Assembly: GCF_002879865.1 (NCBI RefSeq) | Contig: NZ_PNXY01000016.1 | Location: 62,001-126,000, forward strand | Direction: 5' to 3' | DNA from: Paraburkholderia rhynchosiae | GTDB taxonomy: Bacteria; Pseudomonadota; Gammaproteobacteria; Burkholderiales; Burkholderiaceae | DNA: 64,000 nt | Program-made: the position numbers and the translations under genes | Notes under the pieces: generated by a model | What the model was told of the DNA's origin: nothing | Database searches by the model: none | Seen by the model: only the letters and a program-made list of their open reading frames with translations | In this document: piece by piece, positions 27,454 through 35,994 of the stretch | Position numbering within the stretch: the first letter of the stretch is position 1 | How the letters are laid out: every line of letters begins with the position of its first letter

Positions 27454-29289
27454 ATGAAAAAATCAAATGTCAGTCGCATCCATGAAAAATCGATCGGCTT
27501 TACCTGTCAAAGCAGGGCAAGTCTATTCATGTTATTTCCAATTCTGGGCACTCTTTCCATCGCGGGGTGCGGCGGCGGAGTAAGCAGTGATGACCCGTCG
27601 CTAATTCAACGATTTGCTGCCAGTTCACCCACTATTACGGCGGGACAAATCACCACGTTATCGTGGCAGGCCTCCGGATCAAAGTCCGTTTCACTGAGTG
27701 GTGTCACGGCGACGCCTGTAGCCTCGGCTGTCGTGGCGCCTTCGCAGACGACGACATACCATCTGACGGCAACCAGTGAAGTCGGTAAGTCAACGACCAG
27801 AGACGTGACAGTGACCGTTGCGCCTGCAACGACTGTCGGAAGCGTCACTGTGAATCCCGCACAACCGGGAAGGGCTATCCCCTCGGGATTCTTAGGGTTC
27901 TCGCATGAGTGGGGTCAAGCGCAACTGCTATTGGGATCACCAGCAGTTCCGAATCCCGTCTATAGACAGCTGATCGCGAATCTTGAGCAATATGGAGGCG
28001 GACCTGTCTCCTTACGGATTGGCGGCAGTTCGACGGACAGTACCGGAGAGCCCGACGCTAATACTGTTCCACCCTTTGCGCAGATGTATGCAGACAGCAA
28101 AAGCATGCCGTCAGGCGTTTCGTTTATTCTCGGGGTCAACTTTAAAGCGGGGAACGTAACGCTAGCAACGGACCAGGCAACGGCATATCTCAAGTCGATG
28201 CCTAGTGGATCTGTGCAGGCAGTTGAAATTGGCAACGAACCTGACCTTTATCAAAACACGACTTATCCGTTTTCTCAATTCCTGACGGACTTCCAGACTT
28301 TTGGTCATAGCATTCAAGCTGCGAATCCGGGAACTCTGCTTATGGGTCCGTCCATTGCTCGTTTCCCAAACACACAACTTTCGAAGCGTCTTCCACCGCG
28401 AACCGATTTCGCTACGACGGATCAGTTGAATACATTTATTCAACAAGAAGCATCCTCGCTTGCATTGGTGAGTTGGCACGCTTACGTTACGGCCGGTGCT
28501 AACGCAGGCAATACGGTTCCGTCAGGCTTTTTGCTTCAGCCGACCTCTTCGACCCTCAAGCCATCGTTAGTCGCAGCGTATGTGCCGCTTGCCACTGCCG
28601 CGGGGAAGCCCTTTCGAATGGCCGAGATGAATTCTCTATCGTCGTCGGGCCAGGATGGTGTGAGTAACGCGTTTGAAGCAGCACTCTGGGCTGTTGACAC
28701 GATGTTTGAATTTGCGAACGTCGGAATTTCAGGGGTTAACTTCCACAGCAACAATTGGAATAGTTTTAATCAATGGGACGCATATGGGGCGTTCCACTTC
28801 AACGTCCCCGAGTCGCAGTACCTTGCGTCCAAGTCGATCGCGCCACCGAGCGGCACGCAGTTTTCGCAGCAATACTCGCTTCGCGAAGTACAGTCTCTTT
28901 ACTATGGAATGTTGCTATTCGCGGAGTCAACAGGTCATCAGTCGAAATTGCTGCCTGTGGACCTGCAGACAAACACGAATGTCAAAGCATGGGCGACAAT
29001 CGACCCAACGACAAACAAGGTTAACGTTCTGGTGCTCAATAAGGACCAATCTGCCTCCGGTGTAGTTTCACTTACAATCCCTGGATACAGCTCGGGTGTC
29101 GTAACCCGGATGATAGCGCCGACTCTCAGCTCCAAGACGGGTATTACGCTTGGCGGGCAGACGTTCGACGGTAGCCAGGACGGAAAGGCTGTGGGAGTAG
29201 AGTACGGAGAAACGATCACGGGGGAAGGCGGAAAGTTCACGGTGTCTAGTGGTGCAGCGAGCGCTTTTTTGCTGACACTCTCTAAATAG
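27454..29289 (+). CDS. Glycoside hydrolase family 79-like lipoprotein (beta-glucuronidase/heparanase type) with N-terminal Ig-like domain
   Basis: The product has 611 residues from ATG 27454, preceded by GAGGA. A lipoprotein signal ends LSIAGC (Cys39). Residues 50-123 form a bacterial Ig-like/PKD-type repeat (ITAGQITTLSWQASGSKSVSLS to TYHLTATSEVGKSTTRDVTVTV). The catalytic barrel follows: GPVSLRIGGSSTD, the acid/base Glu in EIGNEPD (about 262) and the nucleophile Glu in FRMAEMNSLSSSG (about 391). Those motifs match clan GH-A GH79 enzymes, which release glucuronic or 4-O-methyl-glucuronic acid. A C-terminal beta-sandwich completes it. Free uronate would be the substrate of the Udh encoded at 17966. 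Endo- versus exo-activity cannot be judged. Confidence 0.82.
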   Translation: MKKSNVSRIHEKSIGFTCQSRASLFMLFPILGTLSIAGCGGGVSSDDPSLIQRFAASSPTITAGQITTLSWQASGSKSVSLSGVTATPVASAVVAPSQTTTYHLTATSEVGKSTTRDVTVTVAPATTVGSVTVNPAQPGRAIPSGFLGFSHEWGQAQLLLGSPAVPNPVYRQLIANLEQYGGGPVSLRIGGSSTDSTGEPDANTVPPFAQMYADSKSMPSGVSFILGVNFKAGNVTLATDQATAYLKSMPSGSVQAVEIGNEPDLYQNTTYPFSQFLTDFQTFGHSIQAANPGTLLMGPSIARFPNTQLSKRLPPRTDFATTDQLNTFIQQEASSLALVSWHAYVTAGANAGNTVPSGFLLQPTSSTLKPSLVAAYVPLATAAGKPFRMAEMNSLSSSGQDGVSNAFEAALWAVDTMFEFANVGISGVNFHSNNWNSFNQWDAYGAFHFNVPESQYLASKSIAPPSGTQFSQQYSLREVQSLYYGMLLFAESTGHQSKLLPVDLQTNTNVKAWATIDPTTNKVNVLVLNKDQSASGVVSLTIPGYSSGVVTRMIAPTLSSKTGITLGGQTFDGSQDGKAVGVEYGETITGEGGKFTVSSGAASAFLLTLSK

Positions 29290-29368
29290 GGGGATGTCGT
29301 GTGTGCGGCAACTCTAGGTGCGCCGCACGCGGGACCATACCGTTGAACTCGGGAGCAATGCCCCACCG

Positions 29369-29432
29369 GGCGTTGTCACATTACCGATTACCCGCCCATG
29401 ATTCGCCGGGTGACCGGTAATGTGACAACGCC
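29369..29432. terminator. Long hairpin between convergent genes (18-bp perfect arms)
   Basis: GGCGTTGTCACATTACCG (29369-29386) pairs exactly with CGGTAATGTGACAACGCC (29415-29432). An inner ACCCG/CGGGT extends the stem. It lies between the convergent ends of the GH79 gene and ydiJ, nine bases from the latter's stop, so a bidirectional terminator is likely. There is no T-tract; a mobile repeat is the alternative. Confidence 0.55.
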
Positions 29433-29440
29433 AGGATAAG

Positions 29441-32400
29441 TCATCGACCGGATTTCACCGCGGCTCTGCTGCCGACCAGTGCGAGCAGGACTTGTACCGG
29501 GTGGGGCAGGGCGACCGCATCAATGGCGCTCGCCTGGCAGCGGCAAGAGTAGCCGGTCGCCATCAGCCTGCCACCGGCATAATGCCGTGCCACCGTCGGC
29601 CCCCAACTCATCTGGTAAATCGTTTCGGAGGTTGAGCGGTTCTGGGCTTCGTGCCCGTAGGTGCCGGACATGCCACAGCAGCCGACGGGCAGGACGTTCA
29701 ACTGGGCGCCGCAAGCCGTGAAAACGCGTTCCCAGTTGTCCATTGCAGCTGCCGCATTCGTCCGCTCAGTGCAATGAGGAAGCAGGAAATACGGTTCGAC
29801 GTCGTCCGAAATGTGGCTCCCGGCTGATGCGAGCGCTTGGGCCAGCCATTCCTGAAGCAGATAGACATGCGGCGAATTTGCCTCGCCGAGCGTTTCCTTG
29901 TATTCCGAGCGATAGATCAACGTCATCGCTGGGTCAATGCCGATCAGGGGAGTGCCGGTGCTTTCAAGGCGCTTGAGCATCGTCGCATTCTTCTCCGCGG
30001 TGCGGTGAAACTGACCGAGGAATCCATGCACGTGGAGAGGTTTGCCGCCAGGCAGAAAAGGAGCGAGCAGCGGATGGAATCCAAGTCTGTCGAGCAGGCG
30101 AAGGGTGTCGAGAACCAGGCCGGTTTCGAAGTGGCTGGTGAACGCGTCCTGCACGACAATGACAGCCCGGCGCGCTTGAGCTTCGACAGCAGCGATACTG
30201 GCCGGGGTCGCTATCGCGAAGCCGGCGCGGCGCGCTTCGGCGATCAGGTCGACACCGCTCAGCATCGGCACGCGGACCAGGCCGACGCGGCACAGCAGTG
30301 ATTTTACGACGCGGCTCGCCAGCAGCGCGTTTACAAGCCAGGGTGCCTTGGCGAGCTGTGGCAGAGCAGGTTCCAGCCATGCCAGCAACAAGTCCCTGAT
30401 TGGGCGTAGATAACGCGTGTGGTACAAGGCCAGAAATCTGGACCGAAAGGCGGGCACGTCGACCTTAACCGGGCATTGTCCCGCGCACGACTTGCAGGCC
30501 AGGCAGGTATCCATCGCCTCCTTCACCTCGTGCGAAAAGTCGTACTCGCCTCCGAGTTTGGCGACGGTATGGCGAAACCTCGCTGGAAGAGATGCGATCC
30601 ATCGCAAGCCACCCGCCATTTGCCCGTTAAGATCATCGCCTTGTCCCTGCTGGCTTAGCAGGTATAGCCATTCGCGCAGCAGCGAGGCTCGGCCTTTGGG
30701 CGAGAAGCGGCGATCACGGAGCGCTTTCCATGACGGGCACATTGCGTCATCGGGATCGAAGTTGAAGCAGGCTCCATTGCCGTTACAATGCAGTGAATCC
30801 GGGAATGACCGGCGCAGTTCGATCGGAATGACGCGGTCGCGTTGGCCGCGCGTCGAAACCTCGTCCAGACGCAGGAGTGCCTGCCCGGCGGGCGCGGCAA
30901 TCTTGCCGGGATTGAACTGGTTGTGTGGATCGAACACCGTTTTGATGTCCTGCAGCCGGCTGTACAACGGCCCAAAGAAGGCCGGCGCGTATTCAGAGCG
31001 CAGCCCCTTGCCATGTTCGCCCCACAGCACGCCTCCATATTTGCGCGTCAGGGCCACCACTTCGTCGGTGATCGAGCGAATGAGCTCTTCTTGCTCTGCA
31101 TCCTTCATGTCGATGGCTGGACGGACATGCAGGACGCCGGCATCGGCATGCCCAAACATGCCGTAGACCAGACCTCTTCCGTCGAGCAGGGCGCGGAATT
31201 CGGCGATATAGTCAGCGAGATTCTCGGGTGGCACGGCAGTATCTTCGACGAATGGAATCGGGCGCCGTGCGCCTTTCAGGCGTCCAAGCAGACCGACCGC
31301 GCGCTTACGCATACCCCAGACCATCTCAACCTCTGCATGGCCGTTGGCAATCGAATGGCCGAGCACGCCAGAAGCGCTGCCCGCGCTGCTGAACAAAGCG
31401 AGGGCAGCGCTCAGCGATGCGTTCAGGGCATCAGAATCGTCTGCGGCAAATTCGATCAGGTTCACACCTTCAAGCGGTGAAGCAGCATCAGGAAAAAAGC
31501 GCTGGATCGCAGGCCAGGTATTGTCTTCACGTGCCAGGTGTAGGACGACGGCATCGACCGTTTCGATCGAGGTCGCATTCAGTCTCAGGAGTCGCGGTGC
31601 ATCGCGCAAGGCTGCATCGAAGCTCGCGTAGCTGACTACAATCAGCGCCGTGAACAGTGGAATGGGCAACAGGTTAAGCTTCGCTTCGGCGACGAAGCCG
31701 AGACTGCCTTCCGAGCCGCATAGGATACTGTTGAGGTCAAACTGGCCTCGACTATCCCGGATATGAGCGAGATCGTAGCCTGTCAGGCTACGGTTCAGTT
31801 TTGGGAAGTGATGCTGGATGAGTTCGGCATCGCGTTTCTGAATTTCGTCGACGGTACGGTGCAAACGTCCGATTAGATCAGGGCGCGCCTTGATCTCCGC
31901 CAACTCCTCATCGTCGATAGGAGCGGAGGTCCAGGGCGTCCCGTCGGACAGCACCGTGACCAGTTCCAGCACATGATCGCGAGTCTTGCCGTATCGGCAC
32001 GAGCCTTGGCCGCTGGCGTCGGTATTGATCATGCCGCCGATGGTGGCCCGATTGGAGGTGGAGAGTTCCGGGGCGAAAAAGAGCCCATGCGGTTTGAGTA
32101 CCGCTTCCAGTTGATCCTTGACGACACCGGCCTGGACCCGCGCCCAGCGTTCCTCGACGTTGATCTCGACTATGCGGTTCATGTGGCGCGACAGGTCCAC
32201 GACAACGCCGTCACCGAGGGACTGCCCATTCGTGCCCGTGCCCCCTCCTCGGGGAAACAGCCGCAGGGAATGAAATCGCGGATTCGAGGCCAGACGGGCG
32301 ATCCTGATCAGATCCTGTTGCGTCCTGGGAAAGACCGCCAGCGCAGGCAGGATCTGGTAGATAGAGTTGTCGGTAGCCAGTGCCGTACGGTCGGCGTGCC

Positions 32401-32554
32401 CACCGCGGATGTCTCCCTCGAAACCGTGCATCCGCAGTTCCGTCGCGAACTCCAGATAAAGATTGTCGATCTGCGGAAGACGATCGAGACGCGGAATCAT
32501 GAGGGGCTGCTCCGTTACGGGTTTTCGGCTTCGAGAAGGATGGGTGGACGACAT
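29441..32554 (-). CDS. ydiJ: D-2-hydroxyglutarate dehydrogenase, YdiJ type (FAD + Fe-S)
   Basis: The product has 1037 residues, close to the roughly 1018-residue E. coli YdiJ, and is colinear with it. The FAD-binding domain holds DNSIYQILP, PRGGGTGTNGQSLGDGVVVDLSRHMNRI, APELSTSNRATIGGMINTDASGQGS and FDLNSILCGSEGSLGF. The substrate domain has YGMFGHADAGVLHVRPA and LWGEHGKGLRSEY. Iron-sulfur ligands are NGNGACFNFDPDDAMCPS and CLACKSCAGQCPVKVD. The tail has the CCG-type Cys motifs HCTERT, GCCGMSGTYGHE and ATGYSCRCQ. YdiJ oxidises D-2-hydroxyglutarate to 2-oxoglutarate. Its start overlaps the MFS stop (TGATG). It could serve the HglS-type enzyme at 56723; related 2-hydroxy acids are alternatives. 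Confidence 0.88.
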   Translation of the reverse strand: MSSTHPSRSRKPVTEQPLMIPRLDRLPQIDNLYLEFATELRMHGFEGDIRGGHADRTALATDNSIYQILPALAVFPRTQQDLIRIARLASNPRFHSLRLFPRGGGTGTNGQSLGDGVVVDLSRHMNRIVEINVEERWARVQAGVVKDQLEAVLKPHGLFFAPELSTSNRATIGGMINTDASGQGSCRYGKTRDHVLELVTVLSDGTPWTSAPIDDEELAEIKARPDLIGRLHRTVDEIQKRDAELIQHHFPKLNRSLTGYDLAHIRDSRGQFDLNSILCGSEGSLGFVAEAKLNLLPIPLFTALIVVSYASFDAALRDAPRLLRLNATSIETVDAVVLHLAREDNTWPAIQRFFPDAASPLEGVNLIEFAADDSDALNASLSAALALFSSAGSASGVLGHSIANGHAEVEMVWGMRKRAVGLLGRLKGARRPIPFVEDTAVPPENLADYIAEFRALLDGRGLVYGMFGHADAGVLHVRPAIDMKDAEQEELIRSITDEVVALTRKYGGVLWGEHGKGLRSEYAPAFFGPLYSRLQDIKTVFDPHNQFNPGKIAAPAGQALLRLDEVSTRGQRDRVIPIELRRSFPDSLHCNGNGACFNFDPDDAMCPSWKALRDRRFSPKGRASLLREWLYLLSQQGQGDDLNGQMAGGLRWIASLPARFRHTVAKLGGEYDFSHEVKEAMDTCLACKSCAGQCPVKVDVPAFRSRFLALYHTRYLRPIRDLLLAWLEPALPQLAKAPWLVNALLASRVVKSLLCRVGLVRVPMLSGVDLIAEARRAGFAIATPASIAAVEAQARRAVIVVQDAFTSHFETGLVLDTLRLLDRLGFHPLLAPFLPGGKPLHVHGFLGQFHRTAEKNATMLKRLESTGTPLIGIDPAMTLIYRSEYKETLGEANSPHVYLLQEWLAQALASAGSHISDDVEPYFLLPHCTERTNAAAAMDNWERVFTACGAQLNVLPVGCCGMSGTYGHEAQNRSTSETIYQMSWGPTVARHYAGGRLMATGYSCRCQASAIDAVALPHPVQVLLALVGSRAAVKSGR

Positions 32555-33819
32555 CAGGAGATTTCTTTGCCTTTGGTTTCGGGCAGGAAGATTGCGGCGA
32601 GGAGGACGATGAAATAGGCGCCACCGGCGAACATGCCGATGGCCGCGCCCAGTCCACTCGTGTTTGCGAGATAGCCCACCAGGCTCGGGAAGAGCGCGCC
32701 GATGCCGCGACCGAAGTTGTACGCGAAGCCTTGACCGGTGGCCCGCACGGCGGAGGGAAAGAGTTCGGTTAGGTACGCTCCCATGCCGCTGAAGATGCCG
32801 GAGGCCGCGAAACCAAGCGGAAAGCCCAGGAAGAGCATCTGCTCGTTCGAGAGTGCGACGCGGGTGTAGATGTAAATGGTGACGCTCGAGAGTGCAGCGA
32901 AAATCAGCAGGTTGGCCCGGCGGCCCAGGCGGTCGGTCAGAACTGCACCTACCAGATAACCGATAAAGGATCCCAGGATGATCACCGACAGGTAACCGCC
33001 TGTACCAATGACCGACAGGTGGCGCTCAGTCTTCAGGAACGTGGGCAGCCAGGTCGTCACGGCGTAATAGCCACCCTGCACACCGGTGCAGAGCAATGCG
33101 CTCAGTACCGTCGTCTTGAGCAGTCTTGGCGAGAAGATGGACCAAGCGGACATCGGTTTTTCGCTGGCCACTTCCTGCTTGCGCGTGCGCTGATACAGTT
33201 CGGGTTCCGGAACGTTTTTGCGGATGAACAGCACCAGCACTGCGGGGACGACGCCGATCCAGAACAGGACGCGCCAGGCATACTCGTCCGGCAGCAGGGA
33301 AAAGGCGACGGTGTAGATCCCGGCCGCCACTGCCCAGCCGATCGCCCAGCCGCTTTGCACCGTGCCGACAGTGCGGCCGCGGTACTCGGTGCGGACCATT
33401 TCTCCGATCAGTACTGAGCCGACTGCCCATTCCCCGCCGAAACCCAACCCTTGCAGCGCGCGCAGCACGAGAATCTGATCGAAGCTTTGGGCGAAGCCGA
33501 TCAGCATCGTGCACACCGAGAACCAGAGAATGGTGCCCTGCAGGACACGCACGCGTCCGATGCGGTCGGCCAGTATGCCGGCCAGCCAGCCGCCAACGGC
33601 CGAAAAAAGCAGGGTAACGGTGGCCAGCATGCCGGCCTGCCCTTTGTCGATGTGAAAAATGGTACCCAGCGTCGAAATGACAAAGGTAAACACCATGAAA
33701 TCGAAAGCGTCGAGTGCCCAGCCGCCGAATGCGGCGATAAAGGTGCGACGTTCGGTCTGACTCATTTCGGCGATGAACCCGCGCCGTTCGGCCGGGTTCG
33801 TTTGACGATAGGAACTCAT
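32554..33819 (-). CDS. MFS transporter (SHS/NanT-like organic acid or sugar-acid permease)
   Basis: The product has 421 residues with 12 predicted helices. It begins ERRTFIAAFGGWALDAFDFMVFTFVISTLG, the start typical of the sialate/lactate:H+ symporter and related families. The inter-helix motifs are LAGILADRIGRVRVL, GLGFGGEWAVGSVLIGEMV and LTDRLGRRANLL, with LTELFPSAVRATGQGFAYNFGRG near helix 10. It lies between a lactonase-type amidohydrolase gene (53 bases upstream) and ydiJ (1-base overlap). It therefore probably imports the hydroxy acid or lactone handled by that operon. Confidence 0.88.
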   Translation of the reverse strand: MSSYRQTNPAERRGFIAEMSQTERRTFIAAFGGWALDAFDFMVFTFVISTLGTIFHIDKGQAGMLATVTLLFSAVGGWLAGILADRIGRVRVLQGTILWFSVCTMLIGFAQSFDQILVLRALQGLGFGGEWAVGSVLIGEMVRTEYRGRTVGTVQSGWAIGWAVAAGIYTVAFSLLPDEYAWRVLFWIGVVPAVLVLFIRKNVPEPELYQRTRKQEVASEKPMSAWSIFSPRLLKTTVLSALLCTGVQGGYYAVTTWLPTFLKTERHLSVIGTGGYLSVIILGSFIGYLVGAVLTDRLGRRANLLIFAALSSVTIYIYTRVALSNEQMLFLGFPLGFAASGIFSGMGAYLTELFPSAVRATGQGFAYNFGRGIGALFPSLVGYLANTSGLGAAIGMFAGGAYFIVLLAAIFLPETKGKEIS

Positions 33820-33872
33820 GTCCTTGTCTCCTTGCTTGTGCTTGTGAAATCAGGTGGCGCGGCTCTCGAGGC

Positions 33873-34763
33873 TCACGAAAAGCCATAGAGGCGAGCGGGA
33901 TTGGTGACCAGGATGCGTCGGCGAATTTCTGCGTCTGGCGCCCATTCGGCGAGCAGGTTGAGCAGCCTGCCGGTGTCCGGCGTGCGGTTCAAGGATACGT
34001 GCGGCCAGTCGCTTCCCCACAACATGCGGTCCGGCGCGTCGTCGATCAGCGTCCGGGCGAAAGGAGTGACGTCTTCGAAGGTTTGAAAGCGGTCGCTGAT
34101 GCGATAGGCGCCCGACAGTTTGACCCAGTAACCGTGATCGGTGACAAGGCGCCGCAGCGCGGCAAAGCCCCCATCCTCGAGGCCGGCGGCTACGGGCATG
34201 TGCCCCAGATGATCGATGACGCCCGCGACTGGCAGGCTCGCCATGCGTGGCATCAGTTCGGGCAGGTGGCGAACGTCCATCAGGAACTGCATGTGCCAGC
34301 CAAGATGCTTGATGCGTTGGGCGAGCGTCTCCATCGCCGCGAAGCCGATGCCGCCACCGAACAGTACATTGATGCGCAGACCGCGCACGCCGGCTTCGTG
34401 CAGCGTTTCCAGCTCCCGGTCGGTGACGTCGGGAGACACGACGGCGACGCCCCTCAGGCGGTCTGCGTGGCGCCGCAGCACTTCGAGCATGCAGCGGTTA
34501 TCCGTGCCATACACACTGATTTGGACCAGTACGCCGTAGGTCATGTGCAGAGCGTCGAGCATGGCCAGATATTTGCCTTCAGTAGCTGGCGGCGGTGTAT
34601 AGCTGCGTGCGGCTGCAGCCACCATCGGATAGGCAGAATCGCCAGAGATTACGTGGGCGTGGGTATCGACCGCGCCATACGGTACGTCGAAGGCAGGGAG
34701 CTCAACCTCGTCGTGCGGTGCGGCGCACGGCGGTGCCGACTCACTATGGGTCGGTTCGTTCAT
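33873..34763 (-). CDS. Amidohydrolase family 2 (LigI/lactonase-like)
   Basis: The product has 296 residues. ATG 34763 has GGAGGCGACAG upstream; the frame extended to 34916 is not used. Metal-binding VDTHAHVI is followed by SYTPPPAT, GVRGLRINVLFGG, VIDHLGHMPVAAG, WVKLSGAYRIS and LWGSDWPHV with the terminal Asp. This is the 2-pyrone-4,6-dicarboxylate lactonase / sulfolactonase branch of the superfamily. It heads an operon with an MFS permease and YdiJ, divergent from a LysR gene. A route of lactone uptake, hydrolysis and oxidation of a D-2-hydroxy acid is implied. The real lactone is not known. Confidence 0.82.
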   Translation of the reverse strand: MNEPTHSESAPPCAAPHDEVELPAFDVPYGAVDTHAHVISGDSAYPMVAAAARSYTPPPATEGKYLAMLDALHMTYGVLVQISVYGTDNRCMLEVLRRHADRLRGVAVVSPDVTDRELETLHEAGVRGLRINVLFGGGIGFAAMETLAQRIKHLGWHMQFLMDVRHLPELMPRMASLPVAGVIDHLGHMPVAAGLEDGGFAALRRLVTDHGYWVKLSGAYRISDRFQTFEDVTPFARTLIDDAPDRMLWGSDWPHVSLNRTPDTGRLLNLLAEWAPDAEIRRRILVTNPARLYGFS

Positions 34764-34927
34764 CTGTCGCCTCCATCTGAAACATTGGGGATCATCCCGC
34801 GACCGCGCGTGATTTTCACGCGCGGCAGGCGCTCTGAAGCCTACGCTAAACTTGTGTATCGCCAGTCTATGTTGCCGTGGCGACGCCAAAAAGCGTATTA
34901 TTTTCCGCCTAAGCATGAGTTCTATGA

Positions 34928-35815
34928 ATGAATCCTCGTACTCTTACCCCTTCTATGTCCCTCCTGCTAGCTTTCGAGGCCTCGGCGCGGCACCAGAGCT
35001 ACACCAGGGCTGCCGAGGAACTCTCCCTGACGCAAAGTGCGGTCAGCCGCCAGGTGCAAGCACTGGAGGAGCTTCTCGAGGTCCGGCTATTTCAGCGCAA
35101 AGGACGACGGATCGAACTGACCGATGTTGGACGAATGTATATGCGCGGCGTGGGTGTCGCGATTACGGGTCTACGGAATGCGACGTTGCAGGCCATCGCG
35201 TATCGGTCGGGGGGCGGTATCCTGAATCTGGCGGTGCTGCCTACCTTCGGCGCGCGTTGGCTGATGCCGCGCTTGCATTCGTTTTACGCCGCAAATCCGA
35301 ACGTGATCGTTCACATGCATTCCAGAATCGGATATTTCGATCTCGAAACGGCAGGCGTGGATGCGGTGATAGGCGTCGGCAACGGCGAGTTGCCTGGCCT
35401 TATATCTCATCGCCTGCTCGAAGAGGAACTCGTTGTTGTCGCTAGTCCAGACTTGTTGGCCCGACATCCCATCAAATTGGCACGCGACCTGGGTTCGCTG
35501 TTGCTGCTGAGGGTCGCTACGCGGCCGAACGTTTGGCAGGAGTGGTTCGATGCTTGCAACGTCAAGCTACGCGGCTCCTATCTAGGACCAACCTTCGAAT
35601 TGACATCGCATCTGATCCAGGCAGTGGCGACAGGTATTGGGGTCGGTCTGGTTCCGCGATGCCTGGTTGAGGAGGAGTTGCAGTCAGGCAATCTAATCGT
35701 GCCTTTTGAAGCTCCCTATGTCAGCGGGCTCAACTATTACTTTGCCTACCCCACTCAGAAGGCAGATTTACCGTCGATCGCTGCTTTTCGCGACTGGCTC
35801 CTGGCAATCAACTAG
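34928..35815 (+). CDS. LysR-family regulator (GcvA-like)
   Basis: The product has 295 residues. The helix-turn-helix reads LLAFEASARHQSYTRAAEELSLTQSAVSRQVQALEELLEVRLFQRKGRRIELTD. The effector domain includes LNLAVLPTFGARWLMPRLHSFYAANP, DAVIGVGNGELPG and VATGIGVGLVPRCLVEEEL, as in GcvA-type regulators. It is divergent from the lactonase-MFS-ydiJ operon with a 164-base shared control region, so it most likely regulates that operon. Confidence 0.88.
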   Translation: MNPRTLTPSMSLLLAFEASARHQSYTRAAEELSLTQSAVSRQVQALEELLEVRLFQRKGRRIELTDVGRMYMRGVGVAITGLRNATLQAIAYRSGGGILNLAVLPTFGARWLMPRLHSFYAANPNVIVHMHSRIGYFDLETAGVDAVIGVGNGELPGLISHRLLEEELVVVASPDLLARHPIKLARDLGSLLLLRVATRPNVWQEWFDACNVKLRGSYLGPTFELTSHLIQAVATGIGVGLVPRCLVEEELQSGNLIVPFEAPYVSGLNYYFAYPTQKADLPSIAAFRDWLLAIN

Positions 35816-35994
35816 ACATCATGTATGGGTGCGACGTGAGGTCGCGTAGAGGATTGTTTCAGCTGGCCTGTCCCAGCGAGGAAACCGGCTGTTCCGTCAG
35901 CCGTTCCCTACCGGCGCATGCGATCTCGGTAACGAGGTGGTATGAAGCCGCCGGCGGCGTAACCCACCCACCTCAAGGTCAAGAAACGATAGAG

